The notes under the pieces: model-generated | What the model was told of the DNA's origin: nothing | The model's input: only the letters and a program-made list of their open reading frames with translations | Databases searched by the model: none | Source of the DNA: an uncultured Eubacteriales bacterium | GTDB lineage: Bacteria > Bacillota > Clostridia > Oscillospirales > Acutalibacteraceae | Assembly (NCBI GenBank): GCA_934456435.1 | Contig: CAKSHH010000012.1 | Location: forward strand, 1-64,000 | DNA: 64,000 bases | Reading direction: 5' to 3' | In this document: positions 41,411 through 50,323 of the stretch, piece after piece | Layout of the letters: each line of letters starts with the position of its first letter | Position numbering within the stretch: the first letter of the stretch is position 1 | Made by a program: the position numbers and the translations under genes

Positions 41411-43202
41411 CAAAAAAACGGAGCTTCTGTGGTTCTTTCTCAAGGGAACTAAAGGCTACTTTCTGCTGACAATCATATTCGCAGGCATAACTGCCCTTGC
41501 CGATATGATACAGCCGCAGATAATTAGAGCAACGGTCGATAACGTTATCGGAGGCAAACCGTCGGAATTTCCTCAATGGGTAAACGGCGCAGTCGAAAAA
41601 TTCGGCGGATTCGCCTACTTCAAGGAGCATATATGGATTCCTGCGGTCGCCGTAATTGCCGTCGCCGCCGTGCAAATAATCTCGCAGTATTCCAACCGAG
41701 TGTATAACACCAAAGCGTCCGAAACCTTGGTAAAAAATATGCGCGACTCGGTGTTTACTCATATTGAGAACCTCCCCTTTTCGTGGTTCATGCAAAACAA
41801 AACCGGCGACATAATTCAGCGCTGTACCTCGGACATTGAAACGACAAAAAATTTCCTTTCCGAACAGCTCACCTCGATTTTCAGAATTATAATTATGCTC
41901 GTGCTTTCAATCAGCTTCATGACATCAATGAATCCCATGCTCACTCTGATCGCGCTGATACCGATGCCTTTCATCGTTGTTTATTCCTGTATTTTCCGCA
42001 AAAAAATGCATGAGGGCTTCACCGACTGCGACGAAAACGAGGGCAAGCTTTCTGCCATGGCACAGGAAAATCTTACCGGTGTTCGTGTTGTCCGTGCATT
42101 CGGTCAGGAACGCAATGAAATAGACAAATTTAAAAAGCAAAACGATTATTACACCGGACTGTGGGTAAAGATGTCAAAGGTGATGGGCAGATTCTGGACA
42201 ATAGCCGACATTATTTCGGCCATTCAGGTTATGCTCGTGGTCGTGGCAGGCGCGGTGTTCTGCGTAAAGCGCGGAATGTCAAACGGCGAATACATCGCGT
42301 TCATATCCTACAACGCCATTCTTGCAGGTCCGTTCCGTCAGCTCGGCAGAATGATATCCGACCTGAGCCGTGCAACCGTTTCGATTGACAGAATATTCTA
42401 CATAATGAACTCTGAAATTGAAACCGACGCCCCCGACGCGTCCGACGCTCCGATGGACGGAGACATTGTCTTTGAAAATGTCAGCTTCGGTTACGAAAAC
42501 TCACCTGAGCTCTTGCATAACATCTCCTTTACCGTTAAATCGGGCTCAACACTCGGCATACTCGGTACAACGGGCAGCGGTAAGTCAACAATGATGCTTC
42601 TGCTGGACAGGCTCTATGACATTGAACCGGGCAAAGGCCGTATAACCATCAGCGGAACTGACATCAAGAAAATTAAAACCAAGCATCTGCGCCGAAATAT
42701 CGGTATGGTGCTTCAGGAGCCGTTTTTGTTTTCGCGCACGGTATTTGAAAACATCGGCATTTCCGATCCGTCTTTCACCCTCGACGACATTCGCAGAGCG
42801 GCAAAGGCGGCAGCACTTGACGACAGCATAACCTCGTTCCCGAAAGCTTATGACACTCTTATCGGCGAGCGCGGAGTAACGCTCTCCGGCGGTCAGAAGC
42901 AGCGCACAGCCATTGCGCGAACCCTCACCGGAAATTATCCGATAATGATATTCGACGATTCGCTCTCTGCCGTTGACACACAGACGGACGCCAAAATCCG
43001 TGCCGCGCTCAAAAAGAGATTCGGTCAGTCGAGCACTATCCTTATTTCGCACAGAATAACCACTCTCTCCTCCGCCGACAAGATAATCGTTCTTGACCAC
43101 GGCAGAATCGCCGAAGAGGGAACGCACGACGAGCTGAAATCTGCAGGCGGAATATATCAGAAAATCTACGAGACCCAGACCAACACCGAGGAGGCGATAT
43201 AA
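41391..43202 (+). CDS. ABC exporter subunit A (degenerate catalytic site)
   Basis: 603 residues from TTG at 41391, which has GGAGG 8 bp upstream and lies within the marR end. Six membrane spans (about 20-320), then the ATPase: Walker A ILGTTGSGKSTM (about 393), signature LSGGQKQRTAIARTL, Walker B IMIFDDSLSAVD. The catalytic Glu after Walker B is Asp here, as in the inactive-side half of heterodimeric exporters. It pairs with the next gene (one-base overlap). Confidence 0.9.
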   Translation: MQNSRFNKKTELLWFFLKGTKGYFLLTIIFAGITALADMIQPQIIRATVDNVIGGKPSEFPQWVNGAVEKFGGFAYFKEHIWIPAVAVIAVAAVQIISQYSNRVYNTKASETLVKNMRDSVFTHIENLPFSWFMQNKTGDIIQRCTSDIETTKNFLSEQLTSIFRIIIMLVLSISFMTSMNPMLTLIALIPMPFIVVYSCIFRKKMHEGFTDCDENEGKLSAMAQENLTGVRVVRAFGQERNEIDKFKKQNDYYTGLWVKMSKVMGRFWTIADIISAIQVMLVVVAGAVFCVKRGMSNGEYIAFISYNAILAGPFRQLGRMISDLSRATVSIDRIFYIMNSEIETDAPDASDAPMDGDIVFENVSFGYENSPELLHNISFTVKSGSTLGILGTTGSGKSTMMLLLDRLYDIEPGKGRITISGTDIKKIKTKHLRRNIGMVLQEPFLFSRTVFENIGISDPSFTLDDIRRAAKAAALDDSITSFPKAYDTLIGERGVTLSGGQKQRTAIARTLTGNYPIMIFDDSLSAVDTQTDAKIRAALKKRFGQSSTILISHRITTLSSADKIIVLDHGRIAEEGTHDELKSAGGIYQKIYETQTNTEEAI

Positions 43203-45007
43203 TGAGCAAAGGAAAAACAAAGAAGCTTCGCTTTTTCGGAATCGGCAAGGTAATACCTTACCTCAAAAAATACAAGCGTGCGTTTGCGGTAATAATCGTG
43301 TTCAACCTAATCACCTGCGGGCTTGAGCTGCTTTTTCCGCAGTTCCACCGCTACGCGCTTGACAGCTTCGTCGGCAAGGGAGAGCTTTCTCACCTCGGCG
43401 CTTTTATTGTCACCTACGCCGCCGTGATAATCATTATCGGACTGATGAATTATTACGCCAACACAACTGCCGCGATAACAGAGGTTCGCGTGGATCAGGA
43501 TTTGCGCGACGCCGCTTTTGTGCATCTTCAGAAGCTGTCGTTTTCATACTTCAATCAAAACAGCGTCGGCTACATTCACGCCCGTCTGATGAGCGATACG
43601 GAGAGGATCGGACTTCTCGTTTCCTGGACGCTTGCCAACGGAGTGTGGTATATGGCGTATCTTGTGGGCTCAGCCGTGATGATGCTGATGATGAACGTCA
43701 AGCTCGCACTTCTCGTTCTTCTTACCCTCCCCGCCCTACTTGTAATTGTCGGCATTTTCCAAAAGAAGCTTATCATTGCCAACCGTGAGGTCAGGGAGAT
43801 AAACTCGCGGATCACCAGCAACTTCAACGAGGGTATTGCCGGCGCAAAAACAATTAAATCGCTTGCAATCGAGAAAAAAATATCCTCGGATTTCGTCAAG
43901 GAAACCTCAAAGATGAAATCAAAGTCGGTATATATTTCACGTCTCCGCGGAGCTTTTGCCGCGTCGATGAACTTCGCCTCGTCAATCGCGCTTGCCATTG
44001 TTCTTTATAAGGGCGGCTACATCGCCGAGGACGAAGTCGGAGTTTTTGCCGCATTTATGTCCTACGCGCAGGGAATGATGGAGCCCGTGCGCTGGCTTGT
44101 AAATGTAATCTCCGACCTGATTGCTATCAGGGTCAACATTGAAAGATTCACGGATCTGCTTTCGACCACGTCCGACGTTGTTGATTCGCCCAAGGTTATC
44201 GAGAAATACGGCGACACGCTCAGCCCAAAAAAGGAAAACTGGGAGCCGATCAAAGGCGATATAGAGTTTAAAGACATAACGTTCAAATACCCCGACGGCG
44301 AAGTGAATGTTCTTGAGCATTTCTCGCTCAGCATACCGTTCGGTACACACCTTGCCGTTGTCGGAGAAACGGGCGCAGGAAAGTCAACGCTTGTCAACCT
44401 CGCCTGCCGTTTCTATGAACCGACAAAGGGTCAGGTGCTGATCGACGGAAAGGACGCACGCGAACGCTCTCAGCTTTGGCTTCACTCGTCAATCGGCTAT
44501 GTTCTGCAGACGCCTCACCTTTTCTCAGGAACAATAAAAGATAATCTGCTCATGGGAAATCCCAACGCCACCGACGCTCAGCTTTATGAAGCATTGAGAC
44601 TTGTTTCGGCGGACGAAATTGTCGCACGGCTAGAAAACGGAATTGATACGGATGTCGGCGAGGGCGGAGACCTGCTTTCAACGGGCGAAAAACAGCTCAT
44701 TTCCTTTGCGCGCGCCGTACTTGCCGATCCGAGGATCCTCATTCTTGACGAGGCGACAGCTTCGGTTGACACGATGACCGAAGCAAAAATACAGCAGGCA
44801 ATGAGTACGGTTACCGAGGGCAGAACCGCGATTATGATCGCTCACAGGCTTTCTACCGTGCGTAATGCCGACCTGATACTCGTTGTCCGCGACGGAGTTA
44901 TCGTCGAAAGCGGCACCCACAGGGAGCTTATTCTCAACCGCGGCTACTACTACGAGCTTTATACACGTCAGTATGAAGATGAAGCGGCGGCAAAAATACT
45001 TGCATAG
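43202..45007 (+). CDS. ABC exporter subunit B
   Basis: 601 residues. Membrane domain (about 25-330) then ATPase: Walker A VVGETGAGKSTLVNL, Walker B RILILDEATASVD with the canonical Glu, and H-loop MIAHRLSTV. Its signature is LSTGEKQLISFARAV, where the second G of LSGGQ is T, complementary to subunit A. The pair makes a heterodimeric multidrug- or lipid-type exporter. The substrate is unknown. Confidence 0.92.
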   Translation: MSKGKTKKLRFFGIGKVIPYLKKYKRAFAVIIVFNLITCGLELLFPQFHRYALDSFVGKGELSHLGAFIVTYAAVIIIIGLMNYYANTTAAITEVRVDQDLRDAAFVHLQKLSFSYFNQNSVGYIHARLMSDTERIGLLVSWTLANGVWYMAYLVGSAVMMLMMNVKLALLVLLTLPALLVIVGIFQKKLIIANREVREINSRITSNFNEGIAGAKTIKSLAIEKKISSDFVKETSKMKSKSVYISRLRGAFAASMNFASSIALAIVLYKGGYIAEDEVGVFAAFMSYAQGMMEPVRWLVNVISDLIAIRVNIERFTDLLSTTSDVVDSPKVIEKYGDTLSPKKENWEPIKGDIEFKDITFKYPDGEVNVLEHFSLSIPFGTHLAVVGETGAGKSTLVNLACRFYEPTKGQVLIDGKDARERSQLWLHSSIGYVLQTPHLFSGTIKDNLLMGNPNATDAQLYEALRLVSADEIVARLENGIDTDVGEGGDLLSTGEKQLISFARAVLADPRILILDEATASVDTMTEAKIQQAMSTVTEGRTAIMIAHRLSTVRNADLILVVRDGVIVESGTHRELILNRGYYYELYTRQYEDEAAAKILA

Positions 45008-45053
45008 TTGATTTTTTCTCCAAATGAGTTTAAAATAACAATGAGGTGAGCAA

Positions 45054-45890
45054 ATGGAATACACTTATGATTACTTTAAAAAGAGCGCTGATTATGTAAA
45101 ATCAATAATAAAGGACGAACCCGAAATAGGTATCATACTCGGTTCGGGACTCGGAGCTTTCGGAAACGAAATTGAAAATCCCGTTGAAATCAGTTATTCC
45201 GAAATACCGAATTTTCTTGTATCGACCGTTGAGTCACACGCAGGCAAGCTGATTTACGGCACCGTCGGCGGCAAAAAGGTTATATGTATGTCGGGCCGTT
45301 TCCATTTTTACGAGGGATACGACTTTGAACAGCTCGTCATTCCGATAAGACTGTTCAAGCTCCTCGGAGTGCGTGCAACAATACTTACGAACGCGGCAGG
45401 CGCCGTAAACACAGACTATAAGGTCGGCGACATTATGATTGTCAGCGACCACATAAAGCTGAACGGTGCCAGTCCCCTTTGCGGAAATAATATCGAGGAA
45501 TTTGGCCCGCGCTTCTTTGATGTGACCGATATGTATACAAAAAAGCTCAGGGAGCTTGCCCTGCGCTGTGCCGAGGGAAGCGGTCTCAGCTTTCACGAGG
45601 GAGTCTATATGTTCTTTACAGGCCCTCAGTTTGAAACTCCGGCAGAGATACGGGCGGCAAGGCTGCTCGGTGCGGACGCAGTCGGAATGTCCACCGTCAC
45701 CGAAGCCCTTACCGCGGCGCATTGCTCAATGCCGCTTCTCGCCTTTTCGGTTATGACGAACATGGCGGCAGGCGTGCTCGACTGCAAGCTTTCCGACGAA
45801 GAGGTCGGCATTGCGGCGGCGAAAATTTCCGCAAGATTCGGAGCTTATATTAAAAAGGTTATTTCAGAGCTTGATATAAACAATATATAA
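45054..45890 (+). CDS. Purine nucleoside phosphorylase
   Basis: 278 residues, trimeric PNP family. GIILGSGLGAFGNEI is the phosphate loop; MSGRFHFYEGY, NAAGAVNTDYKVGDIMIVSD and the purine-site GPQFETPAEIRAARLLGADA with VGMSTVTEA follow. It cleaves inosine/guanosine with phosphate for salvage. GAGGTG precedes the ATG. It is 46 bp from the ABC genes and may be partly co-transcribed. Confidence 0.93.
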   Translation: MEYTYDYFKKSADYVKSIIKDEPEIGIILGSGLGAFGNEIENPVEISYSEIPNFLVSTVESHAGKLIYGTVGGKKVICMSGRFHFYEGYDFEQLVIPIRLFKLLGVRATILTNAAGAVNTDYKVGDIMIVSDHIKLNGASPLCGNNIEEFGPRFFDVTDMYTKKLRELALRCAEGSGLSFHEGVYMFFTGPQFETPAEIRAARLLGADAVGMSTVTEALTAAHCSMPLLAFSVMTNMAAGVLDCKLSDEEVGIAAAKISARFGAYIKKVISELDINNI

Positions 45891-45897
45891 AAAATTG

Positions 45898-45931
45898 AGA
45901 CTGCCGCATTAAACGACAGCCTCTTTTTCAT
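45898..45931 (+). terminator. Terminator after PNP
   Basis: GAG-A-CTG and CAG-C-CTC form a short stem followed by TTTTT. Confidence 0.6.
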
Positions 45932-46362
45932 TTTTTCTTTTTTTCGGGCACCTTGTATATTTGTTTCAGGGTTCCGTCCTTGTCAAGCATCACGGAGTCC
46001 CCTTTTTCGATTTTTCTTTCGTAGCAAAGCTTATCCGCCATTCTTATGCGCTGTTCCTTGCCCTCGGCATCGGTAACAACCACCGTCACCATAGTCTCGG
46101 CATCTTCGGGAACACCCTCACAGCCGAAATCATCCTCGATTATTTCAACAACATGCAGCGCCTTTTTATCAAGTGACTCACCGTAAGAGTAGCCCAGCAA
46201 TAATCCGAGACCGACTCCGAAGCACATACCGAGACTTATGTTGTCAAAAAATGCTTTTCCCAAGCACATACCCAGTCCGATACCGATGCACATACCGATC
46301 GACATATACATGCTCGCATATTTTCCTGATGATTTTTTCTTGTCATCGGGTTCTTTTTTCAT
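45928..46362 (-). CDS. Small membrane protein with glycine-zipper, unknown
   Basis: 144 residues. A basic N-terminus leads into two glycine-rich hydrophobic stretches (SIGMCIGIGLGMCLG about 21-35; SLGMCFGVGLGLLLGYSYG about 43-61), with regularly spaced G and C. The soluble C-terminal part (VVEIIEDDFGCEGVPE; TVVVTDAEGKEQRIRMADKL) is beta-rich and unassigned. It lies 12 bp after the metallophosphoesterase, so it is probably co-transcribed. Confidence 0.6.
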   Translation of the reverse strand: MKKEPDDKKKSSGKYASMYMSIGMCIGIGLGMCLGKAFFDNISLGMCFGVGLGLLLGYSYGESLDKKALHVVEIIEDDFGCEGVPEDAETMVTVVVTDAEGKEQRIRMADKLCYERKIEKGDSVMLDKDGTLKQIYKVPEKKKK

Positions 46363-46374
46363 TTCTGATCACCC

Positions 46375-48087
46375 TTACTTCAAAAGTGATATATTAAGTC
46401 TTACAAGATAAGACATTACAAGTTTAATATAGAATGTCAGCTTTTCGGAAACGCTGCCGAGATTTTCAAAAATATTTGTAACATTACTCTTGAAATTCAC
46501 CGTACCGTAGCCCTCGATAATGCCGTTATTGTCGTCCACTCCGTCATTGTCGTATGCGAACTTATAGAGTATCGGCGAAGCAATGGCTACAAGGAAAATT
46601 TCCGACTTGGTATAAACACCGAACCTTTCCGCACAGTACTTAACAAAACTGTCGGCAACCGGTCCGTAACCGAGTGTCTCAAGAAAATTGTTTGCCGCTT
46701 GGAACAGAACGTCATCCGCCACTCCGGCAAGGTCATTCCTGAGTATAGCCGCGACAGCTCTGAGAAGCGTCGTCACCTCGACGCTGTTCAAGTCGAAGTG
46801 CTCACCGCCCGAATAATGCCATGCGACAAGTTCGGTTGCAAGATCCCAGCCTGTTTTGTAGTTTGAATCGGGAATTTCAATTCCGTATTCCTTTGCGATT
46901 GACTGCAAGCTGTTTTCTCCGCACAAGGGCATTCTGAGAAGAGCGATCAGCTTGTCAACCGCCTGAATTATCGGCTTTGAATAAGCCGCATTTTCGTCAA
47001 GACCCATCTTTTCCGGAGAAAGAGAAAGCTCAAGTCTGTACTGAACGCCTGCCTTGAGATATCCCTTTGAAAAAGCGCCGAGATCAGCTCTCATAGCGTT
47101 GATCTGCTCGTCGGTGTATCCCTTTACGGTCGATCTGAGGGTATCAAGGTCAATTTTATCAACGGATCTCGATTCGTATTTAATCTCGTTGTCGCTGTAC
47201 TTCACAACTCTGTACTCAAGCGGATACATGGCAAGTGATGTTGTTGCGAAATCATAAAGCTTGTTTCCGAGCGCACTTGTATAAACCGTAGCGTCCGAGC
47301 AATGCTCATGTCCCGTAAATACGGTTTTGATACCCCAGTCGGCAAAGAGCTCCGCCGTCGTGAAATGGAACTTGACAATAAAGTTTCTGCTGAGCACACG
47401 CTGAACCGGCAAATGATCAAGAAGATTATGATGCATCATAACAATAGGATATCTGCCGTCCTCTTTGGCAAGCTCGGCTTGCTCCTTGACCCACTTGAGC
47501 TTTTCGGTCGTCATACCGTCCTCGGTTGATTTTGTTTTGTGATTTGTGTCAAGGGCAATAAGTCTGTACTTCTCGCCGAGATCTGCGGTGTAAGAGCAGT
47601 CGTCATCCCTTGTCGTAAGGGCATGGTCATAACCAAATTCCGCGTAAATCTCCTTGAAGCGTGCAAACGTAGTTGCCTGATCCTCGCTCGCATCGTGGTT
47701 GCCGTTTATAACATAAACCTGCTTGCCCGATTTTTTTTCAAAATCACGAAGCTTCTGAGCAACAACAAGATGATCCTCAGGACGTGTACGGCCTCTGTTG
47801 GCAATGTCACCCGATATCAGGACATAGTCCACGTCGTCGCTTTCAGCACACTGATTGAGAAATTCGTCGATAATCAGTCCGGTCTCGTTCTCCATTTCAC
47901 AGCGCCTGATCGCATGCCAATAAAGAGGGTCATCATTGGTTTTTTCAAGCTTCTCTTCGGGTGCGCTGTAATGCAAGTCCGAAGCAACAGCAAAGCTCAT
48001 ATCGTACTTATCCTGTGCCGATGCCGCCACCGCCGTTGTTGTGAGAACAACACACAGCGAGAGAATAACAGAAATTATTTTTTTCAT
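46375..48087 (-). CDS. Exported metallophosphoesterase
   Basis: 570 residues from the ATG at 48087, which has GGAG 7 bp upstream. Signal peptide 1-24. Calcineurin-like motifs: ASDLHY (about 36), LISGDIANRG (about 96), VINGNHDASED, MMHHNLLDH and FTGHEHCSD. The following ~280 residues are unassigned and end in a hydrophobic helix (LTFYIKLVMSYLVRLNISLL), which may hold it at the membrane. It would hydrolyse phosphomonoesters, diesters or nucleotides outside the cell. It follows the cohesin-like gene on the same strand, across a hairpin. Confidence 0.82.
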   Translation of the reverse strand: MKKIISVILSLCVVLTTTAVAASAQDKYDMSFAVASDLHYSAPEEKLEKTNDDPLYWHAIRRCEMENETGLIIDEFLNQCAESDDVDYVLISGDIANRGRTRPEDHLVVAQKLRDFEKKSGKQVYVINGNHDASEDQATTFARFKEIYAEFGYDHALTTRDDDCSYTADLGEKYRLIALDTNHKTKSTEDGMTTEKLKWVKEQAELAKEDGRYPIVMMHHNLLDHLPVQRVLSRNFIVKFHFTTAELFADWGIKTVFTGHEHCSDATVYTSALGNKLYDFATTSLAMYPLEYRVVKYSDNEIKYESRSVDKIDLDTLRSTVKGYTDEQINAMRADLGAFSKGYLKAGVQYRLELSLSPEKMGLDENAAYSKPIIQAVDKLIALLRMPLCGENSLQSIAKEYGIEIPDSNYKTGWDLATELVAWHYSGGEHFDLNSVEVTTLLRAVAAILRNDLAGVADDVLFQAANNFLETLGYGPVADSFVKYCAERFGVYTKSEIFLVAIASPILYKFAYDNDGVDDNNGIIEGYGTVNFKSNVTNIFENLGSVSEKLTFYIKLVMSYLVRLNISLLK

Positions 48088-48116
48088 AATCAAACTCCGT
48101 TTTTTTTACAGAATAA

Positions 48117-48143
48117 GACGGCGGAAAGCTACTTCCCGCCGTC
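48117..48143 (-). terminator. Hairpin after the cohesin-like gene
   Basis: GACGGCGG and CCGCCGTC form an 8-bp GC-rich stem 18 bp past the stop. The T run is weak, so read-through into the phosphoesterase is possible. Confidence 0.55.
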
Positions 48144-48160
48144 GGGCTTTTAATCATATA

Positions 48161-50155
48161 TTAAAGGTACCAGATCCAGCCGAAGAGAAGAACAATAATT
48201 ATCCATTGAAGCCATGAATAATCAACGGTTATCTTTCTTGACGCGCTGACGGTTCCGTCGGCAGTCTTGGCTGTTATTGTCGCCGTGCCCTTACGCAGAG
48301 CCTTTATGTTTCCGTCCTTGTCAACCGAAACAATCTTGGGGTTTGATGATTCCCATACGATTTCCGCAGAATAGGCAGCCTCTTCCGGAAGAACGGTAGC
48401 CTGAAGTCTGTCTGCTTTCTTTGCATAGATTGTGAAATCCTTTTCCGGAACAATGATGATCTGCTGAACGGGAACCTTGATCATCGGAAGCTCTCTTTCC
48501 TCATAAAGTCCGCAGGAACGGCAGGTCTTTCTCTCTGTTCCGACCGAACGGTATGTGGGCTCTTTGATAACCTTCCACTCCGACCACGAATGTCCCGGAG
48601 CCGTGAGAATGACCTTGCTCTTAACAAGCTTGCACTTTGAGCACATTATCTCGATATATCCGTCCGTTGTGCAGGTTTCTTTCTTGATGTTATTGACAAA
48701 CTTATGTCCGGCAGCCGGAAGAATTGTCTCTTTTATAAGAGTATGACAGTCATCACATATTACTCTGATGTAGCCGTCCTCTTCACAAGTGGCTTCAAGA
48801 GTGTCTGTTCTCTGATTCAGATGTCCCGTTGCCTCATATTTTTCGTCCTTGAAAACTTCCTGACAAACCGAGCAGTATTCCTTGTGGTATCCGTCCTCGG
48901 TGCAGGTTGCGTCCTTGTGCTCGGTTACAACCTTGTGGCCCTCAGCCTTGATAACGGTCTCGCTGATGACCTTTTGACAGTCGTTACAGAAAACTCTGTC
49001 ATATCCGTCCTCGGTGCAGGTTGCGTCCTGATGCTGATTGACCGTGTTCTTGTGACCTGTTGCAGGAATTATTGTCTCGCTGATGACCTGCTGACAGTCG
49101 TTACAGAAAACTCTGTCATAGCCGTTCTCTTCGCAGGTCGCATCCTGATGCTGATTGACCGTATTTTTATGACCTGTTGCAGGAATTACGGTTTCGCTGA
49201 CAACCTGCTGACAGTCGTTACAGAAAACTCTGTCGTAGCCGTTCTCTTCGCAGGTTGCGTCCTGATGCTGTTCAACGGTATTCTTGTGACCCGTTGCATA
49301 GAGAATCGTCTCGCTGAGCACCTTTTTACAGGTATCACAAACATATCTGTCATAGCCGTTTTCCGTGCAGGTCGCGGCTTTTGTCTCGTGAATCGGATTG
49401 TGTCCCGTCGCGCCGAGCTCTGTGCGGCCGAACTCCTGATTACAAACGGAGCATTTCTTTATAATATATCCGTCCTCTTCACAGGTTGCGTCCTTTTTTT
49501 CTTCAACTATTGTATGTTCTTTCTTTTCAATTTTTCTGCTCTCGGCGACCATACCGCACTCGGAGCAGTAGCGCACCTCTTCGCCCTCGGCTATACAGGT
49601 AGAGTCATTGAGAACCACCCATTCGCCTGCTGCAATATGCTCATGTGTCTCCGGTATCGCGATAACCGTTTCGGGTGTTACGGCAACATCATCGTTCTCG
49701 CCCTTCTGATAGCAGGAATTGATTTCCACCGAGAAATCAGCCATTGTAACACCTGTTGCTTCACTCTTTATGAAAGTAAAGGTTGCAATGTCAAGCGGTC
49801 CGTTCAATTCCTCAGGGTTTGCAAAGGAAAGCATTGCGCTTTCCGGATTCTTTGCATACGCGCCGTTGTCATTGCCGATTATGTAGCTCATATAAACGGA
49901 CGTATAGTCTATTGCACTGCATACAAGACCCTCGGCGGTTTTAACGGTTGCGTCGAAACAAAGAACTCTGCCCTCGGTTACGGAGAACATAACTTTAACT
50001 TCGTCCGTTGTTTCGCTGACCTTTGTGAGAGTAAAAACAACTGCGTCGGAACTGCCCTGATCCTCCCCTGCGGCAAGCGCAAACGCAGAGCCGACAGGCA
50101 GAAGCATACATAAAGCAAGTATGACCGCAATTATCCTTGAAGATAATTTTTTCAA
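48161..50155 (-). CDS. Surface protein: cohesin-like domain, CxxC repeats, Big2, C-terminal anchor
   Basis: 664 residues from TTG at 50155, chosen because GGAGG lies 8 bp upstream. Order: signal peptide (1-30); a cohesin-like beta domain (about 35-165) with ATVKTAEGLVCSAI and LSFANPEELNGPLDIATFTF; nine to ten repeats of about 39 residues, each with DATCxExGYDRxFCNDC or similar and ending ATGH (about 180-555); a Big2-like Ig domain (VWESSNPKIVSVDKDGNIKA, then LRKGTATITA); and a membrane span at the extreme C-terminus. The repeats carry CxxC pairs of possible metal- or disulfide-binding type. The cohesin match is by pattern; it would be the natural receptor for the dockerin protease. Confidence 0.65.
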   Translation of the reverse strand: MKKLSSRIIAVILALCMLLPVGSAFALAAGEDQGSSDAVVFTLTKVSETTDEVKVMFSVTEGRVLCFDATVKTAEGLVCSAIDYTSVYMSYIIGNDNGAYAKNPESAMLSFANPEELNGPLDIATFTFIKSEATGVTMADFSVEINSCYQKGENDDVAVTPETVIAIPETHEHIAAGEWVVLNDSTCIAEGEEVRYCSECGMVAESRKIEKKEHTIVEEKKDATCEEDGYIIKKCSVCNQEFGRTELGATGHNPIHETKAATCTENGYDRYVCDTCKKVLSETILYATGHKNTVEQHQDATCEENGYDRVFCNDCQQVVSETVIPATGHKNTVNQHQDATCEENGYDRVFCNDCQQVISETIIPATGHKNTVNQHQDATCTEDGYDRVFCNDCQKVISETVIKAEGHKVVTEHKDATCTEDGYHKEYCSVCQEVFKDEKYEATGHLNQRTDTLEATCEEDGYIRVICDDCHTLIKETILPAAGHKFVNNIKKETCTTDGYIEIMCSKCKLVKSKVILTAPGHSWSEWKVIKEPTYRSVGTERKTCRSCGLYEERELPMIKVPVQQIIIVPEKDFTIYAKKADRLQATVLPEEAAYSAEIVWESSNPKIVSVDKDGNIKALRKGTATITAKTADGTVSASRKITVDYSWLQWIIIVLLFGWIWYL
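48900..49380 (-). repeat. In-frame 117-bp tandem repeats
   Basis: Repeats encoding HKNTVNQHQDATCEENGYDR and the following 19 residues recur with a 117-bp period (matching words at about 48977, 49094 and 49211). The three central units are nearly identical in DNA, which points to recent expansion inside the coding region. Confidence 0.8.
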
Positions 50156-50199
50156 TTCTTTCTCCTCCAATCACGGAAAAATCATCATTCTTATTTTAT

Positions 50200-50228
50200 A
50201 TAATAGTATATTTTTCCCACAAGGTCAA
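50200..50228 (-). promoter_or_regulatory. Promoter of the cohesin-like gene
   Basis: TTGACC, 17 bp and TATTAT on the minus strand. Confidence 0.65.
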
Positions 50229-50323
50229 TAGGACATTTTGACGAAATGTATTTATTTTATGAATTTTTCGGGTCTGCAATCAAAAACTTTTATCAAAGTA
50301 ATGATGAAATGATGTGTTAATTT

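Noticed and set aside
48900..49380. Regular direct repeats resembling an array
   Set aside because: The period is 117 bp with no distinct spacers and stays in frame, coding CxxC repeats; not a CRISPR array.
48704..50113. A 469-codon plus-strand frame opposite the cohesin-like gene
   Set aside because: It mirrors the 117-bp repeats of the real gene, whose minus-strand product has a signal peptide, domains and an anchor. The plus frame is a low-complexity hydrophobic artefact without a ribosome site.
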